In this document: piece after piece, positions 7,735 through 15,013 of the stretch
Numbering within the stretch: position 1 is the stretch's first letter
Layout of the letters: each line of letters opens with the position of its first letter
NCBI GenBank assembly: GCA_029851325.1
Contig: CP099830.1
Location: 63,279 to 80,000, forward strand
Source of the DNA: Candidatus Shikimatogenerans bostrichidophilus
GTDB taxonomy: Bacteria > Bacteroidota > Bacteroidia > Flavobacteriales > Blattabacteriaceae
DNA length: 16,722 nt
Direction of reading: 5' to 3'
Program-made: the position numbers and the translations under genes
Notes under the pieces: model-generated
Told to the model about the DNA's origin: nothing
The model's database searches: none
The model's input: the letters and a program-made list of their open reading frames with translations, nothing else

Positions 7735-8991
7735 TTATTTAATTTTTTTAAAATTAAATCCAATTTTTTTTAAATCATACCAAAATTTAGGATAAGATTT
7801 ATTAACTGTTTTAGGATTTTCAATTAATATTTTATTTTTAATAGCTAATGCAGAAAAAGACATAGCCATTCTATGATCTTTATAAGTATTAATTATAATA
7901 TTTTTATAATTTATATTTTTAAAATCAATTATTTCTATAGTATTCTCTGTGATTGTAGTAATAGTACCTATTTTATTCAATTCATTTTTTAATGCTATTA
8001 ATCTATCTGTCTCTTTAATTTTTAAAGTGTTTAACCCAGTCAATAGACATTTTATTTTTAAAATAGAGCATGTTACTATTATAGTTTGAGCTATATCTGG
8101 CGTAGATTTTAAATCTAATTTTAAATATTTAGGATATTTAAATTTTCTTTTTTTTTTTATTATTATTATTCCTTTTTTTTTAAAAATAGTTTTTACCCCA
8201 AAATATTTATCATAAATATATGATATTATACTATCTCCTTGATAACTTTTTTTTTTATATTTTGTTAATAAAATTTTTTTTTTATCTATTATAGATATAA
8301 TAGAATAAAAATATGAAGCAGAACTCCAATCAGATTCTATATAATATTTTATTTTTTTTTTTTTTTTATATTTAAATTTTTCTATATATATATAATTACC
8401 TTTTCTTTTAATTTTAAATTTTATTTTTCTTAATATATTAATAGTCATATTTATATATGAAAAAGAAATTTTATCATTTAATAATTTAATTTTTAATCCA
8501 TTTTTTAATTTAGGACCAATTAAAATTAAAGAAGTTATATATTGACTACTAATATTAGATTTAATCTTTATTTTATTATTATATATCTTTTTCCCTATAA
8601 TTTTTATAGGGGGATACCCTATTTTTTTTAAAAATTTGATATCACACCCTATTTCTTTTAAGGCTTTTACTAAATGATATATTGGTCTTTTTCTCATTCT
8701 ATAAGATCCTGTCAATATTACTTTTCTATTTTTTTGAATAGAAAAATAAGAAACCAAAAATCTCATTACAGTTCCAGCATCTTGTACATTTATTTTTTTT
8801 TTCTTTGTCTTTAATGATAATAACATTAACTTAGTATCATTCGAATTAGATACATTATATAATATAACATGGTTAAATAATTTTTTAATAATTAACAATC
8901 TATTTGTTTCACTCTTAGATCCACATACATTAATTCTTACTATATTATTATTATAATAATTTTTTTTATTATATCTTAATTTTAAATACAT
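7735..8991 (-). CDS. aroA: 3-phosphoshikimate 1-carboxyvinyltransferase (EPSP synthase)
   Basis: Sixth step of the shikimate pathway: adds the enolpyruvyl group of PEP to shikimate-3-phosphate; it is the glyphosate target. All key residues of the E. coli enzyme can be matched in 418 residues: GSKSETNR (24-31; Lys, Ser, Arg), DAGTVMRFL (71-79; Gly96, Thr97 and Arg100 equivalents), MRKRPI, ISSQ, ISFSY, SDWSSASYF, TPDIAQT (catalytic Asp), KIKETDRL, YKDHRMAM and the C-terminal KSYPKF Lys. The position equivalent to Pro101 of E. coli is Phe. A 16-A tract codes for five consecutive Lys. It lies between mnmG and rpsT. With aroQ in the same window it implies a retained pathway to chorismate, presumably for host provisioning. 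Confidence 0.96.
   Translation of the reverse strand: MYLKLRYNKKNYYNNNIVRINVCGSKSETNRLLIIKKLFNHVILYNVSNSNDTKLMLLSLKTKKKKINVQDAGTVMRFLVSYFSIQKNRKVILTGSYRMRKRPIYHLVKALKEIGCDIKFLKKIGYPPIKIIGKKIYNNKIKIKSNISSQYITSLILIGPKLKNGLKIKLLNDKISFSYINMTINILRKIKFKIKRKGNYIYIEKFKYKKKKKIKYYIESDWSSASYFYSIISIIDKKKILLTKYKKKSYQGDSIISYIYDKYFGVKTIFKKKGIIIIKKKRKFKYPKYLKLDLKSTPDIAQTIIVTCSILKIKCLLTGLNTLKIKETDRLIALKNELNKIGTITTITENTIEIIDFKNINYKNIIINTYKDHRMAMSFSALAIKNKILIENPKTVNKSYPKFWYDLKKIGFNFKKIK
8352..8367. repeat. 16-base poly(T)/poly(A) tract inside aroA
   Basis: Sixteen uninterrupted T on the plus strand, read as A16 in the aroA message (Tyr, five Lys, Ile). The reading frame is intact through it. Such runs are prone to slippage by polymerases. 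Confidence 0.95.
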
Positions 8992-9045
8992 ATATTAATA
9001 AAATTATTAATAATAATAATATAATAATAATAAATATAATGAAAT

Positions 9046-10899
9046 TTATTTAATAAACATTATTAATACATTAATATCTGATGGAGATATTCCACTTATT
9101 CTAGTAGCTTGTCCTATAGAATATGGTCTATAATAATCTAATTTCTCTTTCCCTTCATTAGATAATGATTTTAATTTATAATAATCTATATTTTTAGGAA
9201 TTATTAAATTTTCTAATCTATTCATTCTATCAACTTCTTTTTTCTCCTTTTTTATATAATATTCATATTTAATTTCATTATTTATAATATATTTATATTT
9301 ATTAATATATATAAAATTCTTTTTAAAAAAATTATTATATATAAAATTTTTTTTTAAAATATTATTATATATATAATTTAATATATAATTTATATTTATT
9401 TCAGGTCTTAATAATATTTTATTTAAATATACTTTTTTATTATTAATTTCATTTAAATTTATTTTAGTTTTTTTAAAATAATTGATTATATAATTTATTC
9501 TATTTTTCTTTTTAATAAATTTTTTAATTTGGCTTTTACTAATTAATCCTAATTTATATCCTTTTGGCATTAATCTAAAATCTGAATTATCTTGTCTTAA
9601 TAAAATTCTATATTCTGCTCTAGAAGTAAACATTCTATAAGGTTCTGTCGTTCCTTTATTTATTAAATCATCAATTAGTACCCCTATATAAGCTTCATTC
9701 CTTTTTAATATAAAAGGATCTTTATTTGAAATTCTTAAATAAGCATTTATACCTGCAATTAATCCTTGACAAGCAGCTTCTTCATATCCTGTAGTACCAT
9801 TTATTTGACCAGCCATATATAAATTTTTAATTTTTTTAGTTTCTAAAGTATTTTTTAATTGTATAGGATTAAAATAATCATATTCTATAGCATATCCATA
9901 TTCTAAAATTTTTGCTTTCTCTAAACCTTTTATAGTTCTAATTAATTTATATTGTAGTTTTTTAGGTAAACAAGTAGATAAACCATTTAAATACATTATA
10001 TTACTATTCCAACCATCAGGTTCTATAAATATTTGATGTTTATTTTTATTACTAAATCTATATACTTTATCTTCTATAGAAGGACAATATCTAGGCCCAT
10101 TATTATTAATTTTTCCTCTAAATATAGGAGATTTATGGTAATTCTCTTTTATTATATTATGGGTTTTTTTATTTGTATATGTAATATAACATTTCTTTTG
10201 ATACTTTAAATATTTAGTATTTTTATAAGAAAATTTACTAGGTGATTTATCTCCATATTGTTTTAAAATTTTTTTTAAATTAATAGATTTTTTATATATT
10301 CTAGGGGATGTTCCAGTTTTCATACGTCCTACAATAAATCCATATTTTATTAATTGTTTAGTTAATCCTTTAGTACTATTTTCTTTTATTCTACCTCCTT
10401 TATATTTTTTATTCCCTATAAAAATTTTCCCCCTTAAAAATGTACCATTCGTTAATATTACAGATTTACTTTTTATTTTTATCTTATTTTTGGTTATTAC
10501 ACCTTTTATTTTTTTATTTTTTATTATCAATTTTTCTACTATATCTTCTAAAACCTTAATTTTTTTTTTTTTAATAAAATCTTGGACTTTTTGCATATAT
10601 AATATTCTATCTATTTGGGATCTAGGACTCCACATAGCAGGTCCTTTAGATTTGTTTAACATTTTAAATTGAATCATAGATAAATCTGCAAATATTCCCA
10701 TATATCCTCCTAAAGCATCAATTTCTCGTACAATTTGGCCTTTACCTATACCACCAATTGAAGGATTACAAGACATTTTACCTATAGTTTTTACATTCAT
10801 AGTTATTAATAATACTTTTGCGCCTAATTTATGTAAACTTAATAAGGCTTCTATACCTGAATGTCCTCCTCCTACAACTATAGTATCATATTTTTTCAT
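9046..10899 (-). CDS. mnmG: tRNA uridine-5-carboxymethylaminomethyl modification enzyme MnmG (GidA)
   Basis: FAD-dependent partner of MnmE that forms cmnm5 or nm5 groups on U34 of tRNAs reading NNA/NNG codons. In 617 residues: FAD-binding GGGHSGIEA (10-18), the MnmG signatures SCNPSIGGIGKGQIVREID and RGKIFIG, GPRYCPSIEDKV, IEPDGWNS, EYDYFNP and AGQINGTTGYEEAACQG, then RAEYRILLRQDNSDFRL, and the C-terminal helical domain with YRPYSIGQATRISGISPSD that contacts MnmE and tRNA. Length is normal. Its first 14 bases overlap the end of ybeY. MnmE is not in the window. In a genome dominated by A-ending codons this modification is likely important for decoding. Confidence 0.97.
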   Translation of the reverse strand: MKKYDTIVVGGGHSGIEALLSLHKLGAKVLLITMNVKTIGKMSCNPSIGGIGKGQIVREIDALGGYMGIFADLSMIQFKMLNKSKGPAMWSPRSQIDRILYMQKVQDFIKKKKIKVLEDIVEKLIIKNKKIKGVITKNKIKIKSKSVILTNGTFLRGKIFIGNKKYKGGRIKENSTKGLTKQLIKYGFIVGRMKTGTSPRIYKKSINLKKILKQYGDKSPSKFSYKNTKYLKYQKKCYITYTNKKTHNIIKENYHKSPIFRGKINNNGPRYCPSIEDKVYRFSNKNKHQIFIEPDGWNSNIMYLNGLSTCLPKKLQYKLIRTIKGLEKAKILEYGYAIEYDYFNPIQLKNTLETKKIKNLYMAGQINGTTGYEEAACQGLIAGINAYLRISNKDPFILKRNEAYIGVLIDDLINKGTTEPYRMFTSRAEYRILLRQDNSDFRLMPKGYKLGLISKSQIKKFIKKKNRINYIINYFKKTKINLNEINNKKVYLNKILLRPEININYILNYIYNNILKKNFIYNNFFKKNFIYINKYKYIINNEIKYEYYIKKEKKEVDRMNRLENLIIPKNIDYYKLKSLSNEGKEKLDYYRPYSIGQATRISGISPSDINVLIMFIK

Positions 10900-11332
10900 A
10901 TTTTATTTTTATTTTATTTAAAAAATTTATATAAAAATTTTCTTTATTTTTCATTATATTTTTATTAATAAAATTATTATCATTATATCCTATTAAATGT
11001 AATAAAGAATGTATAATTACTCTTTTCATCTCTATAGAATAATTAACTTTCCATATAATAGAATTTTTATAAACTTGATCTACGCTTATAAATATATCTC
11101 CATATAGTATATTTTTATTATAGTTTTTATTATAATTAAAAGTAATAGTATCAGTATAATATTGTCTTTTTAAAAAATTTTTATTTATATATAATAAATA
11201 TTTATTATTACAAAATATATAATTTATATTATATATTTTATATTGTTCTAATTTAATAATTTTCTTAATTTCTTTTTTTAAATATTTATATTTATAAAAT
11301 TTTATTCTTTTTAAGAAAAAAAAATTAATCAT
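10886..11332 (-). CDS. ybeY: Endoribonuclease YbeY (16S rRNA maturation)
   Basis: Metal-dependent RNase family involved in 16S rRNA 3'-end maturation and ribosome quality control. The 148-residue product has the DTITF and YGDIFISVDQV segments typical of the family and the metal motif VIIHSLLHLIGYNDN (106-120): His108 and His112 are present, and the third ligand position is Asp118 instead of the usual His, which as I recall is common in Bacteroidota homologues. The Gly after the first His is Ser. The stop is UGA (10888-10886), the only UGA stop in the window; it is read from ATATGAT inside the mnmG start region (14-base overlap). Divergent from obgE, 48 bases away. Confidence 0.92.
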   Translation of the reverse strand: MINFFFLKRIKFYKYKYLKKEIKKIIKLEQYKIYNINYIFCNNKYLLYINKNFLKRQYYTDTITFNYNKNYNKNILYGDIFISVDQVYKNSIIWKVNYSIEMKRVIIHSLLHLIGYNDNNFINKNIMKNKENFYINFLNKIKIKYEKI

Positions 11333-11380
11333 AAAATTTTATTATTTTTATTAATTAATTAAAATAAAAAATTAATTTTT

Positions 11381-12358
11381 ATGTTATTTAATAATTTTAT
11401 AGATAAAATTTCTTTAATATGTATTAGTGGGAATGGAGGCCATGGATGTGTACATTTTTTAAAAAAAAATAAAAAAATAGGTAAACCAGATGGTGGAAAT
11501 GGAGGAAATGGAGGAAAAATTATATTTGTAGGTGATAAAAATTTATTCACTTTATATAATTTTAAGGATAAGAGAATATATAAAGCAGAAAATGGATTTC
11601 ATGGAATGAGAAATTGTAAAACCGGGAAAAATGGAAAAAATCTTATAATAAAAATTCCATTATATACTATTTTATCATATAAAAAAAATAATAAAAGTAA
11701 GAAAGTTATAATTAAAAAAGAAAATCAAAAAAAAGTTATAATATTAGGTGGAAAAGGAGGTAAAGGTAATAATTATTATAAAAATTCAAAAAATCAAAAA
11801 TCTAAAAATTTTTCTTTAGGAGAAAAAGGGAATAAGTTAATAATAAAATTAAAATTACAATTAAAAATAGATATAGGTATTATAGGATATCCTAATACTG
11901 GTAAATCTACAATATTATCTATATTAACGTCTAATAAGCCTAAAATAGCTGATTATAATTATACTACTATAATCCCTAATATAGGTATATATTATAAAGA
12001 TTATAAAAAATATATAGTTATGGATATACCTGCAATTTATTTACATAATGGAACCCTTATAACTAATAAATATATTAAATATTTAAAATACTGTAAACTG
12101 ATTTTAATTATTATGTCAATAAATAATATAAAAGAATATATAAATAATTATTTTTTTATAAATAAAGTAATAAATAATTATAAAATTAAAAATAAAATTA
12201 TAATTATATCTAAATCTGATTATATAAAAAAAAAAAACATATTTTTATTAAAGCAATATTTTAAAGAAAAAAAAAAAAAAGAGAATATATTATTTTTTTA
12301 TAATAATAAAACAAAAAATAAAAAAAAATTAAAAAAACAAATTAATAAAATTTTATAA
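11381..12358 (+). CDS. obgE: GTPase Obg/CgtA with eroded GTP-binding motifs
   Basis: Obg acts in 50S assembly and growth control. The 325-residue protein has the Gly-rich Obg fold (about 1-160: ISGNGGHGCVHF, PDGGNGGNGGKIIFVG, GGKGGKGN) and a G domain with intact G1 GYPNTGKST (169-177) and G2 YTTIIPN (194-200). G3 is DIPAIYLHNG at 215-224, where the invariant DxPG glycine is Ala and the usual LIEGA...G.GLG switch II has gone with a two-residue loss. G4 is SKSD (277-280) instead of NKxD, and the G5 SA position reads YN. Nucleotide binding may persist while hydrolysis is impaired. Length suits short Bacteroidota Obg. The stop overlaps that of convergent rluD. Confidence 0.94.
   Translation: MLFNNFIDKISLICISGNGGHGCVHFLKKNKKIGKPDGGNGGNGGKIIFVGDKNLFTLYNFKDKRIYKAENGFHGMRNCKTGKNGKNLIIKIPLYTILSYKKNNKSKKVIIKKENQKKVIILGGKGGKGNNYYKNSKNQKSKNFSLGEKGNKLIIKLKLQLKIDIGIIGYPNTGKSTILSILTSNKPKIADYNYTTIIPNIGIYYKDYKKYIVMDIPAIYLHNGTLITNKYIKYLKYCKLILIIMSINNIKEYINNYFFINKVINNYKIKNKIIIISKSDYIKKKNIFLLKQYFKEKKKKENILFFYNNKTKNKKKLKKQINKIL
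12267..12280. repeat. 14-base poly(A) tract near the 3' end of obgE
   Basis: Fourteen uninterrupted A encode Lys codons in the C-terminal part of Obg. The frame after it still aligns with the expected C-terminal helix (ILFFYNN...INKIL), so it is not a frameshift in the genomic copy. Confidence 0.93.
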
Positions 12359-13348
12359 TTTGTTTTTTAAATATTTTATTCCGTTAGTCATATCTTTAGG
12401 TAATTTAGATATTAATGTTTTATAATTTTTAGTTATTGGATCTTTATAACTTAAATAATACGCATGTAAAGCATGTCTTGGTAATATTTTAAATAAATAA
12501 TTTATATTATGTTTATATTTTTTTATATATTGTTTAGGTATTTTATTCCCTCCATATAACTTATCATTAAATATGGGATGTCCTATATATTTAAAATGCA
12601 CTCTAATTTGATGAGTTCTCCCTGTTTTTAATTTACATTTTATTAAACTAAAAATTTTAAAAGTTTTTAAAATTATATATTTAGTAATAGAAAATTTTCC
12701 ATATTTTTTTTTATTATTATTCATTACCATCATTTTAATTCTATTTTTTTTATTTCTACCTATATAATTTTTTATTATATCTTTTTTATTTTTAGGAATT
12801 CCCCATATTAAAGCGTAATATTTCTTTTTTATTGTTTTTGTTATAAATTGTTTTTTTATATAATAAAAAGTAGGGATGTTTTTAGCTATTATTAATAATC
12901 CAGATGTATCTTTATCTAATCTATGTAATAACCCATATCTATAAGATGTATAATTAAAATCATTATAAATATGTTGGTTATTTATATAATATTTTAACCA
13001 ATTTATTAATGTATTATTATAATTACCATATCCAGGATGGACAACTTGTCCTGGTTTTTTATTAATTACTATAATATTCTTGTCTTCATAATGAATTTTT
13101 ATATTTAATATATTATTAGAATGTATATCTTTAGTATTTGTATTATATATAATAGTTATTTTATCATTATTTTTTAATATTTTATTTTTTTTAGTTGTTT
13201 TATCGTTTAATAAAATATTTTTATTATATATGTCTATTTGTATTTTATTTCTAGATATTTTTTTTTTAAAAAAAAAAATATATAAATATTTATCAATTCT
13301 AATTTTTTTTGATAAAATTTTATTTTTTATATATATATTTTTTTTCAT
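12353..13348 (-). CDS. rluD: 23S rRNA pseudouridine synthase, RluD type
   Basis: Isomerises uridines in 23S rRNA helix 69 (positions 1911/1915/1917 in E. coli). The 331 residues hold an N-terminal S4-like RNA-binding domain (about 15-80: RIDKYL...SRNKIQ...NDK), the catalytic motif LHRLDKDTSGLLIIAK with Asp155, KKYYALIWG, and the C-terminal LKTGRTHQIRVHFKYIGHPI...DKLYGG typical of RluA/C/D enzymes. RluD is preferred over RluC or RluA because of the S4 domain, the KPGQVVHPGYGN segment and because it is usually the last one kept; this is inference. It follows the tmRNA gene; its UAA overlaps the stop of obgE in the palindrome TTATAA. Confidence 0.92.
   Translation of the reverse strand: MKKNIYIKNKILSKKIRIDKYLYIFFFKKKISRNKIQIDIYNKNILLNDKTTKKNKILKNNDKITIIYNTNTKDIHSNNILNIKIHYEDKNIIVINKKPGQVVHPGYGNYNNTLINWLKYYINNQHIYNDFNYTSYRYGLLHRLDKDTSGLLIIAKNIPTFYYIKKQFITKTIKKKYYALIWGIPKNKKDIIKNYIGRNKKNRIKMMVMNNNKKKYGKFSITKYIILKTFKIFSLIKCKLKTGRTHQIRVHFKYIGHPIFNDKLYGGNKIPKQYIKKYKHNINYLFKILPRHALHAYYLSYKDPITKNYKTLISKLPKDMTNGIKYLKNKL
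13258..13278. repeat. T10-A11 tract inside rluD
   Basis: Ten T followed directly by eleven A on the plus strand, inside the S4-domain region of rluD (FFFKKK). The frame is intact. It is an almost perfect self-complementary homopolymer pair. Confidence 0.93.
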
Positions 13349-13381
13349 TTTTTTATATAAATGAAATAAATTTCATAAATA

Positions 13382-13791
13382 TGGAGTTGGCGGGGTTTGA
13401 ACCCGCGTCCATATTAAAATATGTTAAATATTATTTACATATTTATCTAATTTTAAAGGATATTTTTATTTTTTTAAATTAGAAAAAAAAATAAAATATT
13501 TATATTTTTTTTGAAATAAATTATATATAAATAAAAAAAATATAAAAAAATATATATATAATTAACTTACTAATATCAACCTATATTTCTACTTGTAATA
13601 TAATACTTTATTAATTTAAATTTATTTAAACTAATAAATCTTGCACTAAAAATAATTTAGTATAGCTTTTTTAAGCAGCAAGAGCGTATTTATTTTCTCC
13701 TTTTATTATATTTTTTATTATTTATAAGTGAATAATAACACTATATGAATATTTAATATATTTTAACATGTCAATTCCAAATAACAACCCC
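13382..13791 (-). ncRNA. ssrA: Transfer-messenger RNA (tmRNA), one-piece
   Basis: Rescues ribosomes stalled on mRNAs lacking a stop codon, with SmpB. The 5' end GGGGTTG (13791-13785) pairs with the 3' end CAACTCC (13389-13383), including the G3-U70 pair that alanyl-tRNA synthetase requires; discriminator A at 13382; CCA not encoded. The T arm is GCGGG-TTCAAAC-CCCGC, and the D-like segment TTTGGAATTGACATG corresponds to the conserved UGGAUUCGAC. An internal reading frame encodes the tag GENKYALAA followed by UAA. About 410 bases, not permuted into two pieces. It fills most of the gap between aroQ and rluD on their strand. The central pseudoknots are very AT-rich and were not folded here. Confidence 0.95.
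13671..13700 (-). other. tmRNA proteolysis-tag reading frame (GENKYALAA-stop)
   Basis: Codons GGA GAA AAT AAA TAC GCT CTT GCT GCT TAA within ssrA. With the alanine carried by tmRNA itself the tag would be A-GENKYALAA. It differs from the Bacteroidota consensus GENNYALAA at one residue and keeps the ALAA end that ClpXP-type proteases recognise. The block is more GC-rich than its surroundings. Confidence 0.93.
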
Positions 13792-13830
13792 CTTCATTTT
13801 ATTAATTATTTAATAATAATATAATAATAA

Positions 13831-14274
13831 TTAAAAGATTAAAGAAATTATACCTAAATCATAAACTATTAAACCTAATCCTATAATACTTCCAGTACAA
13901 TTAGGAGATATTAAAGATTTATGTCTTATATTTTCTCTATTAAAAATATTAGAAATATGTATTTCTATTACTTTAATATTTTCCCCAATTATATATTTAA
14001 TAGTATCAGATATAGCTAATGAAGTATGAGTATATGCTCCAGCATTTATTATTATACCTAATATTTTATTTTTATATTTTTTACTAATTTGTAATAATTT
14101 TATTATTCTACTTTCACTATTAGTATAATAATTTTTTATCTTTATATTTTTTTTTAAATATTTTTTTTTTAAATTATTTAAATAATTATTGATATTTATA
14201 TTACCGTATATATTTTTTTCTCTAGTTCCTATTAAATTAATATTAGGTCCGTTTATAATTATAATAGTTTTCAT
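13831..14274 (-). CDS. aroQ: 3-dehydroquinate dehydratase, type II
   Basis: Third step of the shikimate pathway: trans-dehydration of 3-dehydroquinate to 3-dehydroshikimate by a dodecameric enzyme. The 147-residue product has all type II signatures: INGPNINLIGTREKNIYG (7-24; Arg18 and catalytic Tyr23), INAGAYTHTSLAISD (76-90; the Asn and Ala-Gly substrate loop), and IEIHISNIFNRENIRHKS (103-120; catalytic His106, Arg113), then SPNCTGSIIGLG. Length is standard. It starts one base after the rluB-like stop (spacer A at 14275), so it is clearly in an operon with that gene and nusB. With aroA it indicates a functional route towards chorismate and aromatic amino acids. Confidence 0.97.
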   Translation of the reverse strand: MKTIIIINGPNINLIGTREKNIYGNININNYLNNLKKKYLKKNIKIKNYYTNSESRIIKLLQISKKYKNKILGIIINAGAYTHTSLAISDTIKYIIGENIKVIEIHISNIFNRENIRHKSLISPNCTGSIIGLGLIVYDLGIISLIF

Positions 14275-14275
14275 A

Positions 14276-15013
14276 TTATTTTATATTTTTAAATATATTA
14301 TAAATTTTTTTTTTAGATATAATTTTATATTTTCCTTCTTTTTTTATAGAATTAGAAATTTTTAATCCAGCAAAATTTATTCTTTGTAAATATAAAATGT
14401 TATATCCTATTCTTTTAAAAATTCTATGGATTATTCTATTCCATCCTACAAAAATAGATAAAATAATTACATTCCTTTTTTTTTTAATTATATTAATGTT
14501 CTTTATTTTAATTTTTCCTTCTTTAAAATTTATTCCATTTTTTAGTTTAATTATATTATTTAGACTAATTTTTTTATTTAATATTATTTTATATGTTTTT
14601 TTTATTTTATATTTAGGATGTAATAATTTATTACATAATATACCATCATTAGTTAATAACAATATACCAGTTGTATTTTTATCTAATCTACCTACTGGAT
14701 ATATTCTATATTTTTTAATATATATATTAGGTATATAAGATAGTACAGTATTTCTATTATAATTATCTTTTACAGTAGTTATACAATTATTAGGTTTATT
14801 AAATAATATATATATATTGTTATTTATATTTAATATTTTATTATTATATTTTATAATATCATTATAAAATATTTTATATCCTAATAATTTAATAATTTTA
14901 CCATTTACAGAAATTAAACCTAATTGAATTAAATAATCGGCTTTGCGTCTAGAACATATACCAGAATAAGCAATAAATTTATTTAATCTTATTTTATTAG
15001 AATATTTTTGCAT
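14276..15013 (-). CDS. rRNA pseudouridine synthase, RsuA/RluB family
   Basis: Makes a single pseudouridine in rRNA; in E. coli RluB acts on 23S U2605 and RsuA on 16S U516. The 245-residue protein has an N-terminal S4 domain (IRLNKFIAYSGICSRRKADYLI, about 8-29, then GLISVNGK), a typical FNKPNNCITT (71-80), and the catalytic PVGRLDKNTTGILLLTNDG (106-124; Asp111), then LLHPKYKIKKTYKI and the C-terminal VGWNRIIHRIFKRIGYNILYLQRINFAGL. The S4 motif and the C-terminal LxRxxFAG fit RluB best. The start overlaps the nusB stop by one base (TAATG). Confidence 0.92.
   Translation of the reverse strand: MQKYSNKIRLNKFIAYSGICSRRKADYLIQLGLISVNGKIIKLLGYKIFYNDIIKYNNKILNINNNIYILFNKPNNCITTVKDNYNRNTVLSYIPNIYIKKYRIYPVGRLDKNTTGILLLTNDGILCNKLLHPKYKIKKTYKIILNKKISLNNIIKLKNGINFKEGKIKIKNINIIKKKRNVIILSIFVGWNRIIHRIFKRIGYNILYLQRINFAGLKISNSIKKEGKYKIISKKKIYNIFKNIK

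Noticed and set aside
10490..10672. Plus-strand open frame of 60 codons inside mnmG
   Set aside because: Fully opposite a strongly conserved mnmG region with no recognisable features.
11359..11550. Minus-strand open frame rich in Pro and Phe opposite obgE
   Set aside because: It is the complement of the Gly-rich Obg domain (GGN repeats read as Pro codons); no conserved protein features.
13349..13830. Large AT-rich gap as a replication origin or CRISPR-like region
   Set aside because: It is accounted for by the tmRNA; no direct repeats or DnaA-box cluster were seen.
14397..14738. Plus-strand hydrophobic open frame of about 113 codons resembling a membrane protein
   Set aside because: It lies entirely opposite the rluB-like gene; Ile/Leu/Phe-rich products arise automatically on the complement of Lys/Asn-rich coding sequence.
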